Below, piece after piece: positions 8,905 through 16,569 of a stretch of 64,000 nt of DNA. The stretch is from positions 1-64,000 of the forward strand of contig CALRTZ010000003.1 of the NCBI GenBank assembly GCA_943371235.1. Direction: 5' to 3'. Below the pieces are notes generated by a model. That model was not told the origin of the DNA, ran no database searches, and saw only the letters and a program-made list of their open reading frames with translations. The DNA comes from CAJBVG01 sp943371235 (lineage in GTDB: Bacteria > Bacteroidota > Bacteroidia > Sphingobacteriales > Sphingobacteriaceae). Made by a program: the position numbers and the translations under genes. Each line of letters begins with the position of its first letter. Within the stretch, counting starts at the first letter, position 1.

Positions 8905-9236
8905 GCTATTTCAATGTTTGGGTTCCAATAAATATTTTTAAAATCTATTATTTTATCATCTACTACTTTTACCCCTTCAGAAAGCAAGAGTTCTTCCATT
9001 AAAGTTGGACTAGCGAAATGAAATTTGCCTGTTAAATATCCATTTCTATTTACAACTCTGTGTGCAGGTATGTTATCATCCGCAGTATGAGAAGCATTCA
9101 TAGCCCAGCCTACCATGCGCGAAGAGCCTTTCATTCCGAGGTGTTCGGCAATTGCTCCATAAGAAGTTACTCTTCCATAGGGAATTTTTTTTACTACTTC
9201 AAATACACGTTGAAAAAAGGAATCGTCGGCTTTCAT
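8898..9236 (-). CDS. Alkyltransferase-like protein (MGMT family, Cys-less active site)
   Basis: A 112-residue protein with only the DNA-binding/catalytic half of O6-methylguanine methyltransferase. The active-site PCHR is replaced by PAHR (residues 57-60), so it cannot accept the methyl group itself; such ATL proteins bind O6-alkylguanine and hand it to nucleotide excision repair. The arginine finger and helix-turn-helix region (SSRMVGWAMNAS) are retained. The start is ATG at 9236, one base overlapping the stop of trmB (TGATG). It is the second alkylation-repair gene here, convergent with tag. Confidence 0.9.
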   Translation of the reverse strand: MKADDSFFQRVFEVVKKIPYGRVTSYGAIAEHLGMKGSSRMVGWAMNASHTADDNIPAHRVVNRNGYLTGKFHFASPTLMEELLLSEGVKVVDDKIIDFKNIYWNPNIEIAQ

Positions 9237-9877
9237 CAAAATTGAAATTGAATGTAATTAATATTTTTTCCTTTATCCCTGTAAATTTTTTCGTAAGTAG
9301 TTTGTATCGATAATACTTCATCTAACCAGCTTTCTTTATACAAATCATTCGAATTTTTCAGAATGGTATACTTTTGTTCATTTATTTTTTCGAGTGTGTA
9401 TTCATATAATCCGTCGTTGTCTGTTTTTAAATGTACAATACCATTAGGTTTGAGTATTTTTTTATACATGGATAAAAAACGTTCCGAAGTTAATCGTTTA
9501 CGCTCTCTGCTTATTTGAGGTTGAGGATCCGGAAAGGTAATCCAGATTTCATTTACTTCTGCATCTGCAAAATGTTCTTCGAGTTTTTCAATTTCTATTC
9601 GCAAAAATGCCATGTTCGAAATATTTTCTTCCATGCCAGTTTTGGCTCCTCTCCAAATTCTAGCTCCTTTTATATCAATACCTATAAAGTTTTTAGCCGG
9701 AAAGTATTGTGCAAGACTTACGGTATACTCTCCTCTGCCGCAGCCTAACTCGAGTACAATATCTTGGTTGTTCTTAAAATAATCTTTATTCCAGTTACTT
9801 CTATGTACTGGATTTAGCTGAAATACATTTGTAAAGGTTTCTAACTCTGCAAATCTTCTTAATTTATCTTTACCCAA
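9236..9877 (-). CDS. trmB: tRNA (guanine-N7-)-methyltransferase
   Basis: Makes m7G46 in tRNA using S-adenosylmethionine. The Rossmann motif LELGCGRGEYT and the family signature WITFPDPQPQ are both present, with a conserved TDN near residue 155. No ATG is available; the TTG at 9877 gives the N terminus MGKDKLRRFAE, which matches the usual start of Bacteroidota TrmB proteins. A further upstream TTG at 9898 lies inside the TATCTTTG promoter motif and would be at or before the transcription start. The 3' end overlaps the ATL gene by one base. Confidence 0.88.
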   Translation of the reverse strand: MGKDKLRRFAELETFTNVFQLNPVHRSNWNKDYFKNNQDIVLELGCGRGEYTVSLAQYFPAKNFIGIDIKGARIWRGAKTGMEENISNMAFLRIEIEKLEEHFADAEVNEIWITFPDPQPQISRERKRLTSERFLSMYKKILKPNGIVHLKTDNDGLYEYTLEKINEQKYTILKNSNDLYKESWLDEVLSIQTTYEKIYRDKGKNINYIQFQF

Positions 9878-9895
9878 AACTCTATAATTTTTCTG

Positions 9896-9903
9896 CAAAG
9901 ATA
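9896..9903 (-). promoter_or_regulatory. -7 promoter element of trmB (TATCTTTG)
   Basis: Perfect TAnnTTTG match, 18 bases before the proposed TTG start at 9877. Its own TTG explains a spurious longer reading frame. Confidence 0.55.
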
Positions 9904-9953
9904 ATAAATCAATTTTCTGATTTAAACGTTTATAAAATTAGTATATTGATGGC

Positions 9954-11144
9954 ATGACTCAACAAATCCTCATCACAATTAGTATTTTGGTAATTGCGTC
10001 TTATTTTTTTGATATCATTTCAAAATGGGTCAAAATACCCTCTGTATTGTTTTTACTGGGTAGCGGGCTAATTATTAAAATAATATGGGAAAATTCAGGT
10101 TTGCCTACTTATGAGGTAAAACCACTTCTCGAGTTGTTTGGCACTGTAGGATTAATACTAATTGTACTCGAGGGCTCTTTAGATTTAGAACTTATTAAAA
10201 GCAAAATCCCCGTTATCAAAAAAAGTTTACTATCCTCTACTTTACCTTTACTTGCGGGATCTGTAGCCATCGCATTTATTTTACAATATTATTTTGGAGG
10301 AAGTTTTAGGTTGGCATGGTTAAATGCGATACCCATAGCGGTAATTAGTTCTGCGGTTGCCATCCCTTCTGCAGCAAATTTTGAAAAAAGCAAAAAAGAA
10401 TTCGTGATATACGAATCTTCGTTTTCGGACATCATAGGTATCATGATTTTTAATTTTGCCTTAATGGATGATGCAGGTTCTGCAATGTCGTTTTTCAAAT
10501 TTGGTGGAGATACTTTATTAATTGTATTAATTTCTGTTGTGTGCTCCATTCTGTTATTTGTATTTCTACACTTTGTAAAACTCCACATAAAATTCATTTT
10601 CACTTTCGCCATATTAATTTTAGTATATGCGTTGGTGAAACAACTACACCTCCCATCCTTATTATTGGTAATGTTTTTTGGACTATTATTAAATAATTAC
10701 AAATTAATTCAATTAGAATGGATTCAGAAATGGTTAAAAGAAGATAAGTTTGATAAAGAGTTGGAACAATTAAAAAGCATCACGGGCGAATCAGCATTCT
10801 TAATCAGAACATTTTTCTTTTTACTATTTGGCTTTTCGCTTGAGCTAAATAGTATCCAAAACATTGGTATGTGGCAAATTGGTTTAATAATAATTGGAGT
10901 ACTATTTGTGTTTAGGTATGTAACACTACGTTTTATCGACAAAAAATTACTATTCCCTGCCTTATTTATTGCCCCGAAGGGATTAATTACGGTATTGTTA
11001 TTTTATAGTATTCCGGCAGATAAACGTATTTTTGGCTTTGCAGAACCCTCTATATTTGTAATTATTATTATTTCATTATTTTTAATGATGGGGGGAACTT
11101 TATTTAGTAAGAAAGAATTAACACAGGATGGAAAAAACAGCTAA
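9954..11144 (+). CDS. Cation:proton antiporter (Na+/H+ exchanger family)
   Basis: A 396-residue integral membrane protein with about twelve hydrophobic helices, consistent with the Na_H_Exchanger fold (CPA superfamily). Helix 3 region LILIVLEGSLDLEL and the pair of residues in SSFSDIIGIMIFNF (about 154-167) resemble the ion-binding segment of this superfamily. No C-terminal RCK/TrkA domain is present. Ion specificity cannot be read directly. Its end overlaps fcl by 17 bases. Confidence 0.8.
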   Translation: MTQQILITISILVIASYFFDIISKWVKIPSVLFLLGSGLIIKIIWENSGLPTYEVKPLLELFGTVGLILIVLEGSLDLELIKSKIPVIKKSLLSSTLPLLAGSVAIAFILQYYFGGSFRLAWLNAIPIAVISSAVAIPSAANFEKSKKEFVIYESSFSDIIGIMIFNFALMDDAGSAMSFFKFGGDTLLIVLISVVCSILLFVFLHFVKLHIKFIFTFAILILVYALVKQLHLPSLLLVMFFGLLLNNYKLIQLEWIQKWLKEDKFDKELEQLKSITGESAFLIRTFFFLLFGFSLELNSIQNIGMWQIGLIIIGVLFVFRYVTLRFIDKKLLFPALFIAPKGLITVLLFYSIPADKRIFGFAEPSIFVIIIISLFLMMGGTLFSKKELTQDGKNS

Positions 11145-12054
11145 AATATTTGTAGCAGGCCACAGAGGCATGGTTGGATCTGCGATCCACAGAAAATTAA
11201 TTTCTGAAGGATATACGAATATCATTACCAGAACATCAAAAGAATTAGATTTAAGACAACAGGCATTGGTTGCAGCATTTTTTGAAAGGGAGAAGCCTGA
11301 ATATGTTTTTTTAGCAGCAGCAAAAGTTGGTGGCATAATGGCGAATAATATTTACCGTGCCGATTTTTTATATGAAAATTTACAATTGCAAAATAATGTG
11401 ATACATGCCGCTTATGAAAGTGGAGTGAAGAAACTTATGTTTTTAGGCTCGAGTTGTATTTACCCCAAACTTGCTCCACAACCATTAAAGGAAGAGTATT
11501 TATTAACAGGCACATTAGAACCTACCAATGAACCCTATGCCATTGCAAAAATTGCGGGTATAAAAATGTGCGAAGCCTACCGAGATCAATACAATTGTAA
11601 TTTTATATCCGTTATGCCTACAAATTTATATGGCATAAATGATAATTATCATCCAGAGAATTCGCATGTGTTGCCTGCGCTTATACGACGCTTCTATGAA
11701 GCTAAAATTAACAAAGCAGAGAATGTTGTAATTTGGGGAACAGGTAGCCCTTTGAGAGAATTTTTATTTTCGGATGATTTAGCTGATGCCTGTTATTTTT
11801 TAATGAACACCTATGATGAAAAAGGATTCATTAATATTGGCACTGGACATGATCTTAGCATTAAAGAACTTGCCGTGTTAATTAAAAAAATTATTGGCTA
11901 TGAGGGTGAATTAATTTTTGATGAAAGCAAGCCAGATGGAACTCCAAGAAAATTAATGGATGTAAGTAAGTTGCATTCACTAGGATGGAAACATAAAATA
12001 GAATTAGAAGAGGGTATTGAGTTGGCTTATGAAGACTTCCTTAAAAAATTGTAA
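11128..12054 (+). CDS. fcl: GDP-L-fucose synthase
   Basis: NADPH-dependent epimerase/reductase that converts GDP-4-keto-6-deoxymannose to GDP-L-fucose for surface glycans. It has the nucleotide-binding loop VAGHRGMVGSAI (9-20), the characteristic SSCIYPKLAPQP segment (108-119) and the catalytic Y137-x3-K141 pair in PYAIAKIAG. Length of 308 is normal. The partner GDP-mannose dehydratase is not in this window. The gene starts within the end of the antiporter gene and ends at a heptamer repeat array. Confidence 0.95.
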   Translation: MEKTAKIFVAGHRGMVGSAIHRKLISEGYTNIITRTSKELDLRQQALVAAFFEREKPEYVFLAAAKVGGIMANNIYRADFLYENLQLQNNVIHAAYESGVKKLMFLGSSCIYPKLAPQPLKEEYLLTGTLEPTNEPYAIAKIAGIKMCEAYRDQYNCNFISVMPTNLYGINDNYHPENSHVLPALIRRFYEAKINKAENVVIWGTGSPLREFLFSDDLADACYFLMNTYDEKGFINIGTGHDLSIKELAVLIKKIIGYEGELIFDESKPDGTPRKLMDVSKLHSLGWKHKIELEEGIELAYEDFLKKL

Positions 12055-12106
12055 ATGGTAAATGGTGAATTAACAGTGCTAATTCACTATTCACCATTCA
12101 CAATTC
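12051..12106. repeat. Inverted array of degenerate 7-base units
   Basis: Eight consecutive heptamers run through the space between the convergent fcl and barrel genes: two GTAAATG, then GTGAATT, a spacer unit, CTAATTC, ACTATTC, ACCATTC and ACAATTC. The left units are near inverse complements of the right units, and AATGGTGAAT (12061-12070) pairs exactly with ATTCACCATT (12089-12098). It may serve as a bidirectional transcript end. Confidence 0.65.
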
Positions 12107-12108
12107 AA

Positions 12109-12624
12109 TTAGAATTTGTACGCAACTCCAATCGTTGCAGTTCCTAATCCGTAGCCTAATTCTGCGAAAGCACCAATGTTATCAGTAATATAATAACGTG
12201 CACCAGCAAAACCACCTAAGATAACACCACCTGCAGTAATGTTGTTAAATGGAGGTCCTGGATCTGGTTCAAAGCCTACATTTGCAACATTGTAACCTAA
12301 CATTGCACCTGCATAAGGGTCTAATTTATCAACTCCTAAATCGAAGTGATATGCAGCGCGTGCACCAACTAAAATGTAAGTGTAATTTACTTTGAAAAAT
12401 CCAAGATCTTCGTTTGTAGTAGAAAAGCCTACGAAACCACCGAGAGAAATTTTCTCTTTAAATCCGTAATCAACGCTAGCAGAAATAGGAAGACCTAAGC
12501 CACCACCTAAGCCAACACCAACGTTAGCAACTAAAGAGCCTTGAGAGTACTCTTGTGCTTGTGTTTTTTGTGCGCTAAATGCGATTGTAACAATCGTAAA
12601 TAGAGAGAGCAATACTTTTTTCAT
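12109..12624 (-). CDS. Outer-membrane beta-barrel protein
   Basis: A 171-residue protein starting with a clear signal peptide (MKKVLLSLFTIVTIAFSAQKTQAQ, cleavage after about residue 24), followed by alternating hydrophobic and glycine-rich strands and a terminal YKF ending in phenylalanine, as in small 8-strand outer-membrane barrels. Conserved phrase AYAELGYGLG-like near the C terminus is typical of porin-family OMP_b-brl proteins. Function is unknown. Longer upstream frames lack any signal peptide at their start and run into the enoyl-CoA hydratase, so 12624 is used. Confidence 0.8.
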   Translation of the reverse strand: MKKVLLSLFTIVTIAFSAQKTQAQEYSQGSLVANVGVGLGGGLGLPISASVDYGFKEKISLGGFVGFSTTNEDLGFFKVNYTYILVGARAAYHFDLGVDKLDPYAGAMLGYNVANVGFEPDPGPPFNNITAGGVILGGFAGARYYITDNIGAFAELGYGLGTATIGVAYKF

Positions 12625-12630
12625 AATTTG

Positions 12631-12676
12631 TTTTTGGTTTGTTGATACAATATTACAGTATCTCACAAACCAAAAA
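12631..12676. repeat. Large interrupted palindrome in the 5' region of the barrel gene
   Basis: Arms 12631-12648 and 12658-12676 are inverse complements (TTTTTGGTTTGT plus GATAC) with a small bulge and a 9-base AT-rich loop. It lies between the stop of the enoyl-CoA hydratase gene and the ATG of the barrel gene, 6 bases upstream of that ATG. No T-run follows it in the direction of transcription, so a regulatory 5'-UTR hairpin or operator is more likely than a terminator. Confidence 0.5.
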
Positions 12677-12688
12677 CATCCCCTCAAT

Positions 12689-12708
12689 TGGGTAATTTTA
12701 TATACCCA
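12689..12708. promoter_or_regulatory. TATATACCCA half-site with partial inverse repeat
   Basis: TGGGTA at 12689-12694 and TATATACCCA at 12699-12708 form an interrupted inverted repeat upstream of the barrel gene. TATATACCCA is also exactly the arm of the perfect palindrome upstream of the lipoprotein gene at 36059-36487, suggesting a shared regulator. Confidence 0.3.
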
Positions 12709-12718
12709 CTGGCACGTA

Positions 12719-13492
12719 TTAAAAATTCGGCTTTCTTTTTTCAACGAAAGCAGTAGTGCCTTCTTTAAAATCTGTAGTACCAAAACACTTGCCAAATTCT
12801 TCTATCTCCACTTCGTATCCATTTACTCCATCAACAAAGCCAGCATTTACCGAACGTATCGCATGACTGATAGCTGTAGTAGATTTTGTATGTATTTTCG
12901 AGATAATCTCTTCGCATTTAGCAATTAAATTTTCTAAAGTAGTTACATGGTTTACTAAACCAATTCTATGAGCTTCCTGTGCATTCACCATATCAGCGGT
13001 CATTATCATCTCTAATGCTCTGCCTTTGCCAACTAATTGAGCTAAACGCTGTGTTCCTCCATATCCAGGTATTACTCCTAATCCTACTTCTGGCAAGCCC
13101 ATTTTAGCATTCTCGCTAGCCACTCTAATATGGCAACTCATTGCAAGTTCTAATCCACCTCCCAGTGCAAAACCATTTACTGCGGCAATTACAGGCTTTG
13201 GAGAGTTTTCAATTAAATTAAAAACACTTTCATGACCAACTGCGCTCAATCTTTTTCCTTCTTCAATAGTAAAGTTTGCAAACTCTGCAATATCAGCACC
13301 TGCTACAAAAGCTTTTTCACCGTCGCCGGTTAATAAAATTGTACGAACTTCTGCATCTGCAAAACTTGCATTAAAAGCATGGTTCAATTCTTCTAATGTT
13401 TGCTTGTTTAAGGCGTTTAATTTACTCGCTCTGTTAATGGTAATATACTGTGTACCATTTTTTTTCTCTGTTAAGATGTTTTCGTATGTCAT
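12719..13492 (-). CDS. Enoyl-CoA hydratase/isomerase (crotonase) family protein
   Basis: A 257-residue crotonase that should hydrate trans-2-enoyl-CoA in fatty-acid or butyrate-type metabolism. Both catalytic glutamates are present with the canonical spacing, E115 (GGGLE) and E135 (GLPE), as are the oxyanion-hole segments AGADIAEF (64-71) and NGFALGGG (106-113). Last gene of the gltX-led operon; its ATG shares a base with the stop of the preceding small secreted protein. The exact acyl chain preference is not visible. Confidence 0.92.
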   Translation of the reverse strand: MTYENILTEKKNGTQYITINRASKLNALNKQTLEELNHAFNASFADAEVRTILLTGDGEKAFVAGADIAEFANFTIEEGKRLSAVGHESVFNLIENSPKPVIAAVNGFALGGGLELAMSCHIRVASENAKMGLPEVGLGVIPGYGGTQRLAQLVGKGRALEMIMTADMVNAQEAHRIGLVNHVTTLENLIAKCEEIISKIHTKSTTAISHAIRSVNAGFVDGVNGYEVEIEEFGKCFGTTDFKEGTTAFVEKRKPNF

Positions 13493-14013
13493 TATTCAAA
13501 AATTAATTTTTCTAAACTTAATGTATTCTCAGGATAATTTTTTCTAATTGAAAGTGATGATAAAATACAAATTGCGGGAACTTTATTTCCATCATTAATA
13601 ATAAAAACTTGTGTATCGCCAATAACCCACAAATATCCAGTTGATTGGTTTTCTTTATCTAAGGCTTCGTGTTTTTTTTCTTTTACAATTGGCAAACCAT
13701 GTTCATTTGTAAGTTCAGAAATAACAGATGCTAAGTCGTTGTGCTTAATATCAAATTGTATTTCTGCAAGTTTTTCTTTATAAAAACGAACATTGCAAAA
13801 TATGTATTTGTATTTTTTTAAAAACAGGGAATCTTTGTTTACAAAATCGCAATTCATAAAATCTAATCCAGATAATTTAGAATTGCAGCTAGTAAGCATG
13901 GTAGTTTTAGCATGTAATTGCCCCCACTTAAATTGCCCATATCCAGATTTATTAACCTGAGCAGTTAATGCGATGGGAGTAAAAAGCAAAAAGAATGCAA
14001 AAATGATTTTCAT
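13492..14013 (-). CDS. Hypothetical secreted protein
   Basis: A 173-residue protein with a signal peptide (MKIIFAFFLLFTPIALTAQ). The mature part starts with SGYGQFKWGQ, a phrase common to small Bacteroidota proteins of unknown function, and has four cysteines within residues 40-75. No family was recognised. An upstream GTG at 14025 would overlap the cobalamin gene; the ATG at 14013 directly begins the signal peptide. It lies inside the gltX operon, one base after the B12-domain gene and overlapping the enoyl-CoA hydratase by one base. Confidence 0.7.
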   Translation of the reverse strand: MKIIFAFFLLFTPIALTAQVNKSGYGQFKWGQLHAKTTMLTSCNSKLSGLDFMNCDFVNKDSLFLKKYKYIFCNVRFYKEKLAEIQFDIKHNDLASVISELTNEHGLPIVKEKKHEALDKENQSTGYLWVIGDTQVFIINDGNKVPAICILSSLSIRKNYPENTLSLEKLIFE

Positions 14014-14014
14014 A

Positions 14015-14422
14015 TTAGAAAGCACGATGTTGCTCTACCCAAGAACTAATATATTGCACAATTTCTATAGTAGGTGTGCCTGGAGGAAATAATTTACCAA
14101 CTCCCATTTCATTTAAATCATGCATATCTTCTTCCGGAATAATACCTCCGCCTGTTAATAATACATCATTTAAATTTTTATCTTTCATCAACTTAATAAT
14201 TTTCGGGAAAACGGTATTGTGCGCACCACTTAATATACTCACTCCAATTGCATCTACATCTTCTTGTAAGGCAGTATTTACAATCATTTCGGGAGTTTGT
14301 CTTAGGCCAGTATAAATAACTTCCATGCCTGCATCACGCAAGGTTGTAGCTATTATTTTCGCCCCTCTATCGTGTCCATCTAATCCGCATTTTGCAACTA
14401 ATACTCTTATTGGTCTGTTCAT
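14015..14422 (-). CDS. Stand-alone cobalamin (B12)-binding domain protein, methylmalonyl-CoA mutase C-terminal type
   Basis: A 135-residue single domain equivalent to the C-terminal B12-binding part of methylmalonyl-CoA mutase. It has the base-off signature GLDGHDRG with lower-ligand H17, SILSGAHNT (about 63-71) and GGGIIPEED (about 90-98). It contains no mutase barrel, and neither mutase subunit nor epimerase occurs in this window, so it must work with a catalytic subunit encoded elsewhere or in another role. It sits in the gltX operon, sharing one base with the stop of the preceding lipoprotein gene. Confidence 0.88.
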   Translation of the reverse strand: MNRPIRVLVAKCGLDGHDRGAKIIATTLRDAGMEVIYTGLRQTPEMIVNTALQEDVDAIGVSILSGAHNTVFPKIIKLMKDKNLNDVLLTGGGIIPEEDMHDLNEMGVGKLFPPGTPTIEIVQYISSWVEQHRAF

Positions 14423-14964
14423 TATTCTTTTACTTGAATAAGTTTTATAGAGAATCGATTAATTTTCTTACTATACTTCAATAGATTTTCCTCATTCATC
14501 TTTACACTAAATGTACTATTTTCTAGTGTGTTACTGCTTGACACTAATTTCACATCTTCAAAATACTTATTTAAGATTTTCTGATTTCGCTTAGTACTTT
14601 TTTTAGTAGGGTTAATAATTGGTATTAATATCAATCCTTCTTTTTGTTTTTTTATTTCGAATCCAATCCAATTAGATTCGTTTTTCGTAAAGTAAAAATA
14701 TTTTGATGAGTAGGTCGAAAAAACATTTTCTGCATCTAGTACTTTCAACGTAGTAATACCCGACTCAATGGCACTGTAAGAATTTTTAGAAACAATAATT
14801 GTGTCTGTGTCCGACTTGTTATTACTTTCATGAATGTATAAGTACTTGCCTTGCAATTCTTGAGGGAAAGAACTTTGTTTTTCACCAGGGTACCTATCGA
14901 ATTTCAACGATTGGCAGCCCGTAGCTACTACAATTATTAAAAGTATTAATAATTTAATTTTCAT
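14422..14964 (-). CDS. Hypothetical lipoprotein
   Basis: A 180-residue protein with an N-terminal lipoprotein signal (hydrophobic segment followed by VVATGC, acylated cysteine at residue 17). The rest is lysine- and asparagine-rich with predicted beta character and no family I recognise. Its ATG overlaps the gltX stop by one base and its stop overlaps the next start by one base, so translation is probably coupled through the operon. Confidence 0.7.
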   Translation of the reverse strand: MKIKLLILLIIVVATGCQSLKFDRYPGEKQSSFPQELQGKYLYIHESNNKSDTDTIIVSKNSYSAIESGITTLKVLDAENVFSTYSSKYFYFTKNESNWIGFEIKKQKEGLILIPIINPTKKSTKRNQKILNKYFEDVKLVSSSNTLENSTFSVKMNEENLLKYSKKINRFSIKLIQVKE

Positions 14965-16502
14965 TATTTTGTTTCGTTGAAATATTTAATTGCTTTCTCT
15001 AAGCGAGCAACTACTTTTTCTTTCCCTATTAATGATATCATTTCGAAAACAGCCGGTCCTGCTGCTACTCCAGATATTGCCACTCTAAAAATCTGCATTA
15101 CCGAGCCAGGAGAAATTCCTGTTTGCTCCGCTATTTCTTTAAATTTATTTTCTATGGATGTATGAGAAAAATCTTCTAAGGTTTTTAATGCATTCGTTAA
15201 ATTCAATAAAAAGTCTGGAACATTATCTTTCCATCTTTTCTTTATTACTTCGGCATCAAATTCCGTTGGTTCTTCAAAAAAGTAAAAAGCCAATGACCAA
15301 AATTCTGTGATGAATTGTGCTTTCTCTTTAATTAAAGCACAAACATTTTCAACGTAGTTTATATCAGCATTAATTCCTTTTGATGAGAGCTCTTTTGTAA
15401 ATATTTCTGCTAATACTGAATTGTCTCTTGCTCTTAAATATTGCTGATTAAACCACATGGTTTTGTTAGCATCAAATTTAGCACCAGACTTAGAAATCCT
15501 TTCAACAGAAAAAGCTTCAATTAATTCTGTCATGCTAAATATTTCTTGATTCGTACCGGGGTTCCAACCTAGTAAAGCTAACATATTAATAAAGGCTTCT
15601 GGGAAGTATCCTTTTTCTCTGTATCCAGAACTTATTTCGCCAGAAAATGGATCTTTCCATTCTAATGGGAATACAGGAAAACCCAATCGATCGCCATCGC
15701 GTTTGCTCAGCTTACCATTTCCATCGGGTTTTAGTAATAAAGGTAAATGCGCAAATTGTGGCATTACTTCTTCCCATCCTAAATATCTGTAAAGCAATAC
15801 ATGCAAAGGTGCAGATGGTAACCATTCTTCACCTCTAATTACATGTGTAATTTTCATCAAGTAATCATCTACCACATTTGCTAAATGATACGTTGGCATA
15901 CCATCCGATTTGAACAACACTTTATCGTCCATTTGTGAACTATGTACCAACACATTTCCACGAATCATATCCGTAACACGAATTTCTTCTTTACGAGGAA
16001 TTTTAATACGTACTACATAAGCATCACCGGCAGCTAATCTTCTCTCCACTTCATCATGCGGCAAGCTCAAGGAGTTTTTCATACTCTCGCGAGTAATGTA
16101 ATTGTATTGTGGCGAAGCAACATTACTTGCTTTTAAGCGCTCACGCATTTCATCTAACTCTTCGGTAGTATCAAAAGCATAATAGGCATGCCCAGCTTCT
16201 ATTAATTGCATCGCATATTGGCGGTACATTTCTTTTCTTTCCGATTGGCGGTAGGGCGCATGCGGACCACCTACATGTACACCTTCATCAAACTTCATTC
16301 CGCACCATTCTAGTGCTTCAATTATATATTGTTCGGCTCCAGGTACAAATCTGGTTTGGTCGGTATCTTCAATTCTCAATAAAAAATCACCACCATTTTT
16401 CTTTGCAAATAAATAATTATAAAGAGCTGTTCTCACTCCACCCATGTGTAAAGGGCCCGTTGGGCTAGGGGCAAATCTTACGCGTACTTTTCTTTCTTCC
16501 AT
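14964..16502 (-). CDS. gltX: Glutamate--tRNA ligase
   Basis: Class I aminoacyl-tRNA synthetase charging tRNA-Glu. The HIGH-equivalent APSPTGPLHMGG (11-22) and KMSKS-equivalent KLSKRDG (264-270) are both present; the 512-residue length and C-terminal helical anticodon domain are normal. First gene of a five-gene operon with a lipoprotein, a B12-binding domain, a secreted protein and an enoyl-CoA hydratase. A TATATTTG promoter ends seven bases before the ATG. Confidence 0.97.
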   Translation of the reverse strand: MEERKVRVRFAPSPTGPLHMGGVRTALYNYLFAKKNGGDFLLRIEDTDQTRFVPGAEQYIIEALEWCGMKFDEGVHVGGPHAPYRQSERKEMYRQYAMQLIEAGHAYYAFDTTEELDEMRERLKASNVASPQYNYITRESMKNSLSLPHDEVERRLAAGDAYVVRIKIPRKEEIRVTDMIRGNVLVHSSQMDDKVLFKSDGMPTYHLANVVDDYLMKITHVIRGEEWLPSAPLHVLLYRYLGWEEVMPQFAHLPLLLKPDGNGKLSKRDGDRLGFPVFPLEWKDPFSGEISSGYREKGYFPEAFINMLALLGWNPGTNQEIFSMTELIEAFSVERISKSGAKFDANKTMWFNQQYLRARDNSVLAEIFTKELSSKGINADINYVENVCALIKEKAQFITEFWSLAFYFFEEPTEFDAEVIKKRWKDNVPDFLLNLTNALKTLEDFSHTSIENKFKEIAEQTGISPGSVMQIFRVAISGVAAGPAVFEMISLIGKEKVVARLEKAIKYFNETK

Positions 16503-16509
16503 AGCACCG

Positions 16510-16517
16510 CAAATATA
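16510..16517 (-). promoter_or_regulatory. -7 promoter element of gltX (TATATTTG)
   Basis: Perfect TAnnTTTG match with only seven bases to the gltX ATG, predicting an almost absent 5' untranslated region. Confidence 0.6.
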
Positions 16518-16569
16518 GGATTTTAAGCTAAATATCGTGGAAATGCGTTTTTTTCGTAATTTAACCTTG

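Noticed and set aside
12625..12795. N-terminal extension of the outer-membrane barrel protein to 228 residues
   Set aside because: The extension overlaps the enoyl-CoA hydratase and hairpin region; the signal peptide begins at 12624.
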